Assembly (NCBI GenBank): GCA_008933995.1
Contig: WARS01000110.1
Coordinates: 558,001-622,000, forward strand
Reading direction: 5' to 3'
DNA from: Datnioides undecimradiatus
Taxonomy: Eukaryota; Chordata; Actinopteri; Lobotiformes; Datnioididae
DNA: 64,000 bases
Shown: positions 29,761-42,180 of the stretch, piece after piece
How positions within the stretch are numbered: position 1 is the stretch's first letter
Layout of the letters: each line of letters begins with the position of its first letter
Translations under genes and position numbers: made by a program
The notes under the pieces: generated by a model
What the model saw: only the letters and a program-made list of their open reading frames with translations
Database searches by the model: none
Told to the model about the DNA's origin: nothing

Positions 29761-31510
29761 CACAAGTGACTCAGTGATGGCTTGGATAGTTTCTGGCTCT
29801 CAAAACTAAGTTTCCAGTCCACTCTCTGTTTAAGAACAAAGACTTGTCTGTATTCATGCTTGTCATTGAAAGGACTCATACAGTATTACACGTCTTTCCA
29901 AAATATTCACATCTTACAGGCCTATCGCTAGGGATGGATGAACCTTTTAGTCATCAGAGTTCAAGTGGGTTGCTTGTGCACTCTTGAACCGTGTACCAGG
30001 AAAACTACAGATCTTTGCAGACCAAGTGGTGACTTTCTTCCAATAATTTATTAGCCTTGCTCATTTTAACTTCACACAGCTACAGTATAAACCAGATGAT
30101 TCCAGGAAACAAGGGCATTTTGTCTGTGGAGATGGTTGCAGATGCGAAATACGAACTGACGGACTGAGGGTAATCTCCCATTTCCACAGGAGTAAGAGGA
30201 GAATAGTTGTGTGGTTCAAGGTCCTCAGAAATTATTATTATTATTTTTTTAAATGAGCAACAATGTGCAACAATGCATCATCTTTCATTATGATTTTTTT
30301 ATATAAAAATGTTTAACCTGTAATATAACTGTGATTAGTATATACAGTATATTAAACTGGAGTAAAAAGTAGAATACTAACCTTTGACATATAACAATGG
30401 AAGCTCTTGAGATAGATACAGGCAACTCATTAGCTGCTAAACTACAATACTTAAGTGAGTTACATTGGTAATTCATTTCTACTACTGCTGTTTTGAAATG
30501 ATGTTCTTAAATGAACTTTTTATATTCAGGACATGGGCCTGTGTTTAAAAGTTTATTATGTTATGTCTTATTAAAGAGATGCTGATTGGAAAATATAATT
30601 GAAACCAGGTTGAAAGTCGTCCCGATTGTTACTCTGTATGGCACCTTATCAGATCGACAGTGCTTCGCGATGAATCCAAGGAGGAGAGTGTGTGTTTGTT
30701 AAGGAGTCATTCGGAGTTTGGAGGTGGAGGTCAGGGGCCGCAGATAAACAGTCCTATCCTGTCCTGGTCAGGAAGTGAATGTTACTCAAGCACCCACACA
30801 GAGCACGGTGTTGGATAAAATCAACAAACCCCACAAATTAATCCACTCCTTCGTAGGCCAGTTCATGAAAGTCATGAGCCGTGTGTTTGTGCTGGTCATC
30901 GTTGGCTGCTGTCAGCTCACTGGGCCCCTCACTGCTGTGCCTGTGTCAAAAACAGCCACCAGGGGGCAGGAGTGACTCTGCAGCAGCTCCGTCATATCAG
31001 GTGACGTTTCATTAAAGATGCATTTCAGTCAGTCTGCTGATTCTGTGTCATTTTACTACTGTCTGAAGCTCAGGGTTTTACGGATTAAAAGACTTTATTG
31101 GAACAGTTTAACAATTTTCTACAAAGGATCCAAGCTTACGTAGAAAAATGTTGAATGGACTTCATTGTAACTGTGAATCAGCACATCTGTAGACCACCAT
31201 CATATATGGGGGTTTTGTACTTAAGTGACCTGCAGAGGGTTGTGTTACATCACCAGATGTTTGACGGAGGAGAGCTGAGACCCTCAGCATTAAAGAGATG
31301 TGATAGCATCGCTCTGTTGGATTAAAATCAACCTGGAGTCACACAGCTTGGTAAACACATGCACTACATGCATATATACATGTTCGTCTCTAAGACAGAG
31401 TCAGACATACTCCATCTGTCTGTCTGTCACTATGCATTTGTGCTAGTAAAGTAATTATTTTGTGAACAACTGGGTCCATGACTGCATGCAAAACATGTGC
31501 CGGGCGTGTG
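29760..31510. other. Intergenic, mostly unremarkable
   Basis: No gene. The GC-richer block 30640-31010 holds a CTCF-type motif. Confidence 0.65.
30956..30969 (+). promoter_or_regulatory. CTCF-type motif 3 kb past sorl1
   Basis: CCACCAGGGGGCAG is a full match to CCASYAGRKGGCRS, inside a GC-richer single-copy block of about 370 bp in AT-rich surroundings. Oriented opposite to the two intronic motifs. Confidence 0.55.
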
Positions 31511-31514
31511 TGTC

Positions 31515-31645
31515 TGCCGGTTGGTTGGTCAAATACTCATGGTCTCCAGAGGATGAATGCCACTGACTTTGGTGACCCCCCTGACTTTTCCTCCTATTCT
31601 TACTAAGGTCAAAATGACTTATACTGCATTTAGCTTGACTGTAGC
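31515..31645 (-). repeat. Dispersed repeat family M, copy on minus strand
   Basis: Reads on + as CTCATGGTCTCCAGAGGATG and GACTTTGGTGACC, the reverse complement of a repeat common in teleosts whose + strand form has CATCCTCTGGGGACCATGAATG. A + copy lies at 34065. Confidence 0.7.
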
Positions 31646-31719
31646 ACAAATAATCTCAATGTCTAAGTAAAACCTCTCAAATATGTTAACTTGGCTGTAG
31701 ATGCTTTAACACTGCAAAC

Positions 31720-31780
31720 ATCCCCACAGTGGGACTGATAAAGGATTGTCCTTTCTCATCTCATCTCATCTCATCTCATC
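31720..31780 (+). repeat. LINE-like 3' end with (CTCAT)n tail
   Basis: CCCCACAGTGGGACTGATAAAGGATTGTC runs into about five CTCAT units at 31755-31780, similar to the ends of non-LTR elements common in fish. Family not certain. Confidence 0.5.
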
Positions 31781-31924
31781 AAGATACAGTGACTATGTAT
31801 CATACATATCCAAATGATATTGTATGACTTGCATGCTGACAACCACATTTCTAACAAATGTTTGAACATTAATGTTCCTTGTAACATCCTTATCTTCTCT
31901 GTCTTTGTCTTATAATCTCAGTTG

Positions 31925-32110
31925 TAGTCATGCTAAAGTCATGCTAGCCATTCTGTGAGGCCGTACTTTGGCGGGTGCTTCGTTTGAACTAAATGCTAAC
32001 ATCAGCATGCTATCGTGCTGATATATGTTTTGCAGGTAGGTCTATGGCTTTTAACATGCTCACCATATTGGTAATACATTTTAGCGCGCTTATTACCCAG
32101 AAACCCAGAA
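31925..32110 (+). repeat. Dispersed repeat family M, second piece
   Basis: GAACTAAATGCTAACATCAGCATGCTA and TGCTCACCATATTGG blocks match the GCTAACATGCTA-type repeat widespread in percomorph fish. Confidence 0.65.
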
Positions 32111-34060
32111 TTAGCTGATCTGTATTTTATTAAACTGTCTTTTAAGATTTTAAGCGCATTCTACTGCTGTCCTGTGGGACGTGTTTTGATGCCTTTGATG
32201 CCATTATAACAAGACATTCGGAATATTAAACCTGAAATTGAATAAGTTACAGACAAATTAACTACTGTGGTTGGCAAATATGAGTTCAGAGTGCAGTACA
32301 CACACGCTCACACACATAGACAGGCACCCCGTAAGTAACTTTAAATTGGACTCATCAGGGAACTGCTGGTTGCTTCCCTAATGCAATCGCAAGTCAAAGG
32401 TCGGAAAGGGTAAAACTGCAGCCCAAACACACACACGCATACACACCACAACAACAACAAACCACTCCTCTCACACTTTGAAGGTCAAGGGGTGGTCAAG
32501 AGGTTCCTGACTGTTTGTGATGGGCTGGGATCAAAGGTCAACAGACTAGAGGCGGACAGTGTGAGGTCAAGAACAGGTGGGAGCCTGTGAGAGAGAAACA
32601 AGAACAACAGATACGAGTCGGATCAGGGGAGATCAAAGCGGAGGGTGCTCAGCCTGACAAAGCCGGACAGTCCTCAGAGCATTGCTTTACCATCATGCTC
32701 CACTGAAGGACAATTACTATCACAGTAAAGGAGGATTACACTGGTTTGAACAGAAGCTCAGTCTGGACACGTGTTCTCCTACACTCACTGATATGGAGAC
32801 CCTATGGAGTGGTAGACCTGGATCACTTCCTTCTCATAACAAAACAAACAGAGTAACATTAAGCAGCAATGGACATTGGTGTTCATTCACAAACCCCCCC
32901 CCCCAAAAAAAAAACATAGAAACATTTTCTACACCGGTCTGATAATGAGAAATCATTCAAGATTTAATAAATGTTGTTTTAAATTTTTATAAAAAAGACT
33001 TTTTTTTGTGATTCTTGAATTTTTAACATGCACTAAAACCAAAATCTTGATACAAATATGAATAAAACTGTCTATGAGGCCATTGTTGTTATTGTTAAGG
33101 ATATATTTTAATATAATATTTTAACAAACTTGTCACCTGGAAATTATATCATTATCGCCACAGTAAATATATTTGGAGAGCAGCATGACGCCACCCTGAA
33201 AAACATATAATATTTTTTATAAATACCAAATTTGCACAGAAATCATTAGAATTACTTCGCAGTGTTATTGGGGGGTGTTACCAGCCTCAAATGTTCCTTT
33301 AAGACATAAATGCTCTAACGTGTTTTTTTTTTACATTTTATTGTTTTCCATAATAAATTTTACAAAGCCAGCCTAACCAGACTGGCTGTGCAATATGATC
33401 AGACAAGACTTACAGGCCTGTGCTTTGAGCAGGGACAGGGTGGTCATCCACTGGCGCAGACTAAATGACTTTTGCAGGTGATTGCCTTCAGCCTTGCTGC
33501 CTGTCATCATTTTCACCTTAACCCCATAAGGCTGATGACTTGGTCACTGACTTCGAGCTATCACAATAGATTCTCAGTTGGTATTTTCCAGACCAATATC
33601 TAGTATGGGATAGATTCATTACTCTTATCACTTTTTCAATTCAATTCATTCGCTTGATTGAATTTCAATATGTATAAATTACTCTTATTGGAAAGTACAA
33701 TGAGTTTGCATTTGAAAATGCTCTTGCACTAAATGATACTTAAACTGAATGTATTTATGTGTAAATGCAAGCTTTGCAGCCTTAAACCGGTCTCCTGATG
33801 TGTTCCCTGAAGGTCCAGTGGGGATTCGCTTAGCAACAAAATGAGAGTTAAGAGAAAGGTTGTGGTGCTGTGGGTGTATGTCAGTATGTCTGTTTGCTAG
33901 ATTTTAACCTTTATTTAACAAGGCAACTCGCAGTGAGATTAGAATCAGTGTTGCAAGTGAGACCTGGATAAGACGGACGCGTTACACCATAAACAAAGTT
34001 TCAGATAATGCCGAAGGGCAAAACACACCCAACTATTGTTGTCATCTACTGTAGCAAAAA
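32110..34060. other. Intergenic, AT-rich
   Basis: No gene seen. Homopolymer C/A at about 32897-32914. A short stretch at about 33895-33970 (TTAACCTTTATTTAACAAGG then GAGACCTGGA) resembles a common fish repeat. Confidence 0.6.
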
Positions 34061-34064
34061 CACC

Positions 34065-34330
34065 ACTAAGGTTGTATATGTGCTAGAGCGCAGCATTAAG
34101 TTAAATGCTAATGTCAGCATTCTAACAGATGTGTGTCAGGATTGCACATATTGAAATTATGACCCGTGCTTAATGAAAAGTTAGATTAAGATACATCATC
34201 TGGGGACCATGAATGTCCAAATTTCATTCCAGCCCATGTAGTAGATCATCTAACAATTCCGACCTGCTGGGGAATCATCAAACTACTTGGAATTCAACCA
34301 TTGGGAAACGTGAATGTTAAGATTTTACTA
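34065..34330 (+). repeat. Dispersed repeat family M, copy on plus strand
   Basis: Contains TAAATGCTAATGTCAGCATTC, AATGAAAAGTTAG and ATCTGGGGACCATGAATGTC, the same arrangement as the minus-strand copy at 31515. Confidence 0.7.
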
Positions 34331-35828
34331 GAATGTAAACTTGTTGAGATAACATGCCTAAAACGAACAATCCTCCAGTCACATATTCAGCTGACTATTA
34401 AATGGACCATTGAATACACTTACTCTTATGTACTCTTAAATGTAGGCAGTGTTTAGGTGCAGGTTGATGAATGTTAGCTATAGCTTTCAAAGGTACTTCA
34501 CAAGTGCAATTGACCACAGCGATATATGTTTGTCTCTTCCAAACTCTGACTTTCTTGATGTTTAAGAACCCTCTGTCATGAGCAGTAAACAGTATTTGAC
34601 AGCTGTTAAGGACTCTATATTCTATACATTATATATCAGGTAGCTTTCCTGCCTGCACCTACTTACTGTATAGCTGCATACAGAGTGGCTACATCACTCA
34701 TTCATTATGAGGTTTAAGATTTTTATTATGTTTGCCAGGGTTTTTGTGATTGCAAACTCTTTATTTTACTTTTACTCACATGCTGACTGTATAATTTCAG
34801 TGTCGCGATACCACAGAGGCCACCAGCATTGTTTAATATTAGGATAATATATCTCTGACAGTATCACAGTTGGGGTGGTGCTTTGGGCTGAGCTCAGACT
34901 CTCCCTGTCTGCTTGAGGAATCACTTCTCTGACCTTGTCAGACACACAGACAGAAGCACGAGGCAGCCCCTCGGGGATCTGTGACTGCCTTTTTGCCCTT
35001 TAGAGAGATTTAGAAGACTTAAAAGTTTCTAGAGCTTTATGGGTATTGCGACATGGATATACCCCTGGAGATGAACAGAAAGCAGGTCCAACTCCTATTT
35101 TTAGATGAGAGGTTTTATTTAATCTTTTTTATTTCTTTACCTTAATTTTAAGAGACACTCTCCTGAGAGATTAAAATCACATTATACTGTCGTTATTTAT
35201 TTTAAGTATAAAAAAGTGCAATTTTCTCTTTGTTTTCAACAGTTTTCTACAACTCCCACTATTCACTGCTGAGATATGACCTCTTCGTGTCATGGCACCA
35301 CCCTGCTACATGCCAGCTACAACAACTGTGTGATGCATGCCTGCCATTAGGAGGATAAGGTTTCTGCTTCCAAGACCAGTTTGCAACTACAATGTTACAG
35401 GTACCATAAAATGTTGTGACTGCTTGTTTCTAATGGAAAATGCTAATGGTGTCCGTGGACCGACAATCTGACCAGCATCCCTATCACTGTGCCAAACAGG
35501 AATCTTTCCACTGTTGCCGTAACAACTAATCCAATCTAAAGTCTTTGTGGTCTGAAGAAGAATATTTGCTGGTGATGTTCTACAGTTTTTTTTTTTTATT
35601 GTCAGCAAAGTGAAAAGACCTAAACTAACAAATTGAGACAAACTGCTTCATACAATGTCCAACTGCCATAATCGCTGGTTCAGTGAGTGTGAGTTAATCC
35701 ACCGCCGTTTCATCATAGTCATTTCGGTTTGTGCTTTGAGAAACATGGATTACGGTACAAACGTTATTGCTAGTCCCTGCAGTAGTTGTCGACTGATCCA
35801 GGCTGACCCACTGGCACTGCCATCCAAA
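34330..35828. other. Intergenic, no feature seen
   Basis: AT-rich; short open frames without recognisable product. Confidence 0.6.
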
Positions 35829-36020
35829 AAAGGAAGAACAAAGGAGAACACCTGGTGGACACACCAAGATGTCCACACCTTAATTGGTATTTGGGGAGAG
35901 GAGACCAGCTAGAGGGAGGTGGAGCAACTGGGTAGAAATGAAAAGGTACAGGTGTACCACAAGGTTTCTGACCATCTGCCACGGATGAGGGCACAACACA
36001 GGGCCAAGCAGCGCAAGGAA
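35829..36020 (+). pseudogene. Broken Myb/SANT-like DNA-binding domain
   Basis: The frame reads TKENTWWTHQDVHTLIGIWG, then EETS, a stop at 35910-35912, then REVEQLGRNEKVQVYHKVSD and HLPRMRAQHRAKQRKE, ending in TAA at 36021. The pattern W..QDV..LI.IW(G)E...R.....RN..VY.KVSD.L fits the Myb/SANT-like (MADF-related) domain found in the second protein of PIF/Harbinger DNA transposons and in host genes derived from it. No intact transposase nearby. Either a decayed transposon gene or a dead copy of a host relative. Confidence 0.6.
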
Positions 36021-36024
36021 TAAA

Positions 36025-39000
36025 AGAAAACCACTCCAGCAGTATCATTACCACTTCTTCCATTGTTGTCTGTCCCACCGCTGCCTACCAACAGAGAGAA
36101 TAACATGTTTTTAGTTGTGCTCGTGCGCTTCATTCCACTGTCAATTCTTGGTTTGTAAAATAGTGTGGAAACCTGAGATAGGATGTAATGGCAGCGTCAC
36201 AAGGTTATTAAAAGTTCAAGGTGAGGGTCGCTCAAGGTTCTGGGTCATTAAGTTCTTGCGGTGGCCATAACTGTTTAAAGGCCTGCCTGAGCATCTGTTT
36301 GTGACACGTCTTTGTGAAAGGCAACCGTATGACGACAAAATGACCACAAACAGATGCACAATTACCACAAAGAGACACAAAACAAATGCAAAAGGATACA
36401 AACAGAGACAAAGAGACATTGTGCTTCTTTCAATTTTGATGTGGCCTTGTGTAGGTGGCCTGGGGGCCCTTATAAATTCATAATCTGGCTGTGTGTAAGG
36501 GGAATGGATTATTAAGAAGGAACAAGGTGAAGTGCAATTATTATTAAGCTTTGAGATAATTGCGGATTATGTTACTTGATATTATCTTATATTAATTTTA
36601 ACCCAATGTGACGTAGTTGTCGTCCATTACACATACAGCATTTGAATGTAAATTGGCAAAGATTACACAAACGTGTGTGTTTGTGCGCGTACAGTCTTAA
36701 CCCTCTCCTCATCCACCAACAATTTCATTGTCCTTGTCACTGCCCTTTCCAACAGGTACTTTTCAGTCCACTTCAAGCGCAGTCAAAGGCACCATAATAA
36801 TTGTGTCTGGATGGCTATCACTGTCCTGCTGCTGTGGGGCTTTTATTGGACGAACATCCTTGTCACGGTGGCCAATAGAAGAGATTGGAGTTACATCTCT
36901 CCTAGCAACAAGCCTCACTGGCTGTGGATTGCCACTAGCTAACTTAGACCCTAAAGAGAAGTCATTTAAAAACGCTTTGTTCGTGTTGTGGTTGTTTTTC
37001 ACATCGAGTTTTTCACATCGAGGTTTTTATTGTATAAATACCATTAATCTTTATTTTACACTGTCACTGAAGTTGATCAGTAAACATGTTAAACATGAAT
37101 TAATGTTGCAACTTGCAGAAAATAATTTTTCAATGGGGTATTCTATTATTTATTATATATTATATATTATTTGCTGCAGGGAAAAGGGAAGATCTCAATA
37201 GGATGCATCACAAAGCACTGTTCTTGCTTTCATAGACTAGTGAGGTCACATATGCACCTCACATCTATTGGCAATAGCAAGAAAACTCTATTATCATCTT
37301 CAGTAATGGAACTCTAATTATTATTTGCAAAGATTTAGCCTAATTACAGAGCAGTCAATCTGGAATGATCTGTTGGGATACAAAGTCCACGGTGTCGAGA
37401 TGCAACCAGGATATAACTGTTCTTTTTGCATGGACGCAGCACCGTTTAACATAAAGGCTAACCATGATATGACGCCGTCTGAAAGTGCGAGGCAGGAGGA
37501 AGATGCTGGAGTCCACGCCGCTGATGCAAAATTGTGGGCAAAGCTAATGGCTGTTTGCACACTTTGAACAGCTGTCCTGTAATGCCAGCTTGTCACTGCA
37601 GTGAGTCAGCAGAGGGACAGTGACTGACAATGCTAATTAGACAGTGTATTTTAGGAGAGGACGTTGTGGGTTGGGTTTGAATTAATTTGAACAAATTACA
37701 TGTTGGTTTTAAACACATTAGAACTAACACTTGCTGCTTTTTGCTAGTTAGCACTGTTAAGGAGACTTAGTTAAATTAAAGTCAATGAAAACCCCTTTTA
37801 TGGATTTCACCACCCTGATAAAGAGTCCTGTGACCTAAAACAATAATATTAAAGGCAAGGGTAGCTTTACTGGAAAAACAGTACATTCACAAATACTCTG
37901 TGCACTAATTGATTCATGATAACAAATAAATGAGGAATTTAATATAAGCTTCAATTTCTTTTGGATTATAATTTTTCGTGTTGAGCCTGTTGACGCGCAC
38001 ACGCTCACATTCACTCTCTCTCTATGTGACTTTCTTTCCCTGGTGGGTAAATAAATTGTGGCGAGCTCCCCATGCGCCCCTCACGCCATTCAGACACACG
38101 CTCTCAGTGCTCACAGGTAGCACGGGTGAGGTTTCAAATGCAAAGTGCACGTTGGTTTAACTGGATGGTCTATTATATCGGCCTTTCGCGTGATTTTCAA
38201 CCTCTTTAGCAAAACACAGTTGTGAATCGTGTAGTTTCCCCCAGCTCCCCGGTATGCTTGTTCAGCCTGCAGGCACCTCATTGTGCCCCGGCCGTGTTTA
38301 GAAAAGCCCTGCATGTACAGTAGCACTTTTTAATGATGGTAAATATTCGGAGAGGGCTCTTGGCAAATGCATGCATCATTTTCACCTCTTCAACGCCCAA
38401 CATTCAAGGAGAAAATTGCTTGTCCAAATACCACAAGTTTGCCTTTCCTCAGTTGCGTATGTGCATTTACTGCACCTATGTGCGACCAAATTGCCTGCCT
38501 CTCGCCTATAATATCAAGTCTACTTGCAACTGTAGCAATTTTACATACAAGAGCATGTATGACTAAACACAGTAAAATGTGTGTTGTAGCTGTTAATTTT
38601 AACGTTCCTGCTCTTACTAATATTTATTGAGTTCACAGCAAGGTTTTCATCTCGTAAACAACATAGTTACATAAACAGCCGTACTCTGATTTTTTTTTAT
38701 TTTTTATGTTTACGAAAGTTGGAAAATGCAGGCACTTAAATTGCGAGGAATCAACAGTAAATGAATAAATAAGTTAAGACAGACTATAATTTAGGTGCTG
38801 TTTAAGTTACTTTACCTGATTCTACCACTTCCACGTCTTCTGCAACCGTTGCCTATATGAAACTCAAACTCATGACGTCTCCACTATCACCTTTTCTGTA
38901 TGTCTTTGTAGAGAATCCAACAAGTCTTTACTTTATTATTGTAAGCTGTTGTAAAATCAGATAACGTGGCCACAGATGACATTTACTCTATAATGATAAT

Positions 39001-41585
39001 ATAATATAAGCACACGTAAAGCCTGCAAACAGACTCAGTCATGCAAATGATTTAGTGTTGACCAGACCAAGTAAAACTGTAGAAAACAAGCTGCTGAGTG
39101 CGACAAGACTGTCTCATTGCTGTTGAATTGAACTTGAACCACCACTAGGAGTCACTAAAACGAAAAACGTTTTCAAATCCAGTTCATCGGGGCTTTAATG
39201 TTTTTGTTTTGTAACAGATTTGTGATTTTTAAAGTCATTACTGATCATAGTAATAAAGCATGAAAACATTTATGGACTTCAAGACAGTGGCATTTGGTGG
39301 CATTTAGAAATGAATCAAGAATCATTAGCAGAAACACTTATCCAGGGTGGTTTCCACTTTGAAAAGTTTGATGAAGCATGATAAAATAATCAGCCTGCAT
39401 TCTTTCTGCCTAATAAACACCGCAGACCATATTATGAATGAAAATAAGGACGTCGCAGAAATTAAAACACCACATAAAAACAGTAAAATGGTATAAATGC
39501 TGCTGACTTACGAATGTGTTGCCATCAGAACTAATCAAACAAGACTCTAACATGTGGTTTCATCAGGTTTTTGTCGGCACACCCTTGAAAATCCGCCAAA
39601 GAACAAAAGGCCGACAAACTTAAAGAGGGATTGTGCCTTTAAAACTCCACGTGGAGATAAAAGGGAGTGTATCTTGCTGCGTAGTTAACGACATAGGAGT
39701 GAGAGACGTAAATACATGTCAGTGCAACTTTCCTTTGACCCCACAGAGGTGTTGCATTACTGCAGGCTAGAGTGGGAACTGTGTGTCTGAAGAGACTCCC
39801 TGCAGCTTCAACCAATAACACCCCCCATGATGCTGTCAAAGGGATGGAAGGATGGAGCCATCGAGGGAGGAGTAAAACCTCCCTTATTGGCAGTGAGGAG
39901 GGGAAGACTACTGTAGCCGAAGATAGAGATGTACAGCGCAGACTCCCCAGCTGCTCGTTTGGAGGAGTGGAATATGTTTGATGTGTGTGTGTGTGTGTGT
40001 GTGTGTGTCTGTGTGTGTATGATGTCCTCCTTTAATCTCTGTCAGCATGCTAGGCCTTCTGAGGGAGTCTGGCTGTCAATATGAGCTCATGGTGGTGTCT
40101 GCCTTAGATTTGTGCCTGCGTGTGTGTATGTGTGCGCGCGTAGATATTCTCATTTCCATCTGCAGTGTGAGAATACACCCCTCCTCATACATTTCCCTAT
40201 CCTCTCCTTCCCTCCGTTCTCGGAACAAGGCCCCCACTGGACATAAAGGACACATTTGTTCTCAACCTTGTGCCATGCTTCTCCGCGCCATTGTTCTGCA
40301 AGCCTACTGTTAATATCCGTTGCAAATCTGCTTACTTTCAGATTCCATCAATACGGGCGGGGTGGACAAAGAGAGGACTATATGGCTCGTTCAAGGCCCG
40401 GAGAAAGGATGCAGAACAGAGGTTGTCAGTGTGTTCCTTGACTCTGTGAGGACGCTGACAATGGCCGCAGTGTGAGGCAGCGTGGTGATTGATCAGTCTG
40501 ATGTTGTGCTGTGTGGGCTGAATGTTGCAGACGGAATTAAACAAACAAAGGTTGAGAGGAAGTGGCATGATTTAGTTGATGGGATTTAGAGGGGATGAAT
40601 ATGAGCTGAGCGATTGTGGTGGGTCTACATGTCCTTCCTGTAATATATAAATTATTTCACACTGAGTCGTGATTAAGGTCAAGGGGGGGACAAACAGAAC
40701 CACCTACAGAAGATTTCTTTCAAGAAAATCACCGTCAAATGCTAAAACACAGGGCATTTCTGTTATAGAAGTATAAGTCAAAGACAGCGTGTCTCCTGGG
40801 TGCAGAAATAATCCTGTTTGGCGATGCTGAGTTTCAAAGTTTACTTGCAAACTTAGTTTATGGGCTAGATGCACACAAATATAATAACATTTAAAAAAGA
40901 TTGACCAGCATGTCAGTTATGATTTCAGTCAGCCTGCTAGTCCGGAGCAGAAACACGGCAGTCAGTGTCCTCGCCGAGCCAACAGAGGGAATTAAAAAGG
41001 ACGTGTGACCGTCGGGAATTGGGGGATTTGGGAGGAAAGAAGGTCAGGAAAATATGGAAAAGCTTATGTTACTCATAAACTAGGCTATCAATTTAGTGCA
41101 TTAAAATTAAGAGTTATTCAAAGTTGCACAATATCTTCTTACCATTAATACAATAAAGAGCAATGTGTAAAACATATATCTTTCCCCTCAGATACACTGT
41201 CTTTCACCTGTCCCACCACATGACCATTTGTCTACTGGCAAACTTTAACCTACTACTGCAGATGAGAGGAAGAGTAAAAACATCTCCACTGAGAAAAGTT
41301 TCCAGCGTGCTTTGCTCTTCTTTCAATGAATTAATATAATACACTGCAGTTCTGATATGAGTGACGCTATAGGTACAAGTATGTATAGTAGCCTCCTTTG
41401 GAGACTCCATTGCTGTTTTCAAAGGAACGCTTGCTTCATCATCACAGCTGAATTCATCTTCATTCATCTTCTCACAGGTCCTGCTGCCTCTCGACATGAA
41501 ATTTCAATAGGATGGGCTCAAAGACACATGGTGATACAGGCTGGAATATAAAATAAAATATCAAGCTATGAATTAAAGGTTCATA
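36025..41585. other. Intergenic, no gene seen
   Basis: Open frames of up to 157 codons near 36728-37201 have no recognisable product. (TG)n lies at 39980-40018. A GC-richer piece at about 37990-38330 is single-copy and could be regulatory (weak). Confidence 0.55.
39980..40018. repeat. (TG)n microsatellite
   Basis: TG repeat with one TC interruption. Confidence 0.9.
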
Positions 41586-41589
41586 TGAG

Positions 41590-42180
41590 CTTTAATTTCA
41601 ATGTTAATTGTATAGCACCTTTGCATATAGAGCAGGTCAAATTCAATCAAATTCAATCAAACTCTTTATATTAACAACACCTAACATTTCCCATAATAAG
41701 CAAGCACTTACTCAACAGTGGCATGGAAAAACTTCCTTTAAACACGAGTACACCTTGAGCAGAGCCCACCTCTGGGTGACGGGCCATCTGCCTTGACCGC
41801 TTAGGGGGAAAAGAGAGAGAGTGAGAAAGAGAGAGACAGAGACTGAGAGAGAGAAAGAGCATGCAGAGAGCACACAGCAGCACAGTGACAGATCAACTGA
41901 CAATAACAGCATTCCTGATAATAATAATAGGGTTAGTATTAGTAGTAATGATACCAATAATAATAAATTGTAGCAGTGGGCATGGGCAGGACTGAGGGGG
42001 CAGTTTGTGGCCTGCGTCACAGATTCAGACTCTACAGCTCCAGAATACCCGCAGAAAGTGTGAGGGAGAGAAACGAGAAAGCACAAAAAATTGGGAGAAA
42101 GACTTCCGGTTAGTAATATACATCAGTGGGACGAGGATGAGTACAGATGCTTTCATGAGGAAGCTTAAGGTGAGTAAAAC
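41590..42180 (+). repeat. 0.6 kb dispersed element common in percomorph fish
   Basis: Order of blocks: TGTATAGCACCTTTGCATAT; CAAGCACTTACTCAACAGTGG; AAAAACTTCCTTTAAACACG; GGGCCATCTGCCTTGACCGC; a GA-rich stretch at 41810-41870; TAATAATAATAGGG; GGGCAGGACTGAGGGG; CTCCAGAATACCCGCAGAAAG. I recognise this arrangement as a frequent teleost interspersed repeat of unassigned class, here near full length. The open frame on the minus strand across it is a by-product. Confidence 0.7.

Noticed and set aside
31755-31780. CRISPR-like direct repeats
   Set aside because: Simple CTCAT microsatellite; eukaryotic DNA.
32150-32190. Fourth antisense LINE RT motif (TCCTGTGGGACG)
   Set aside because: Only about 10 bases match and the translation around it does not fit.
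36728-37201. 157-codon + frame and overlapping minus-strand frame containing RPIKAPQQ, which recalls a Harbinger transposase motif
   Set aside because: Only a few residues fit, the catalytic context around them is absent, and no frame gives a consistent match.
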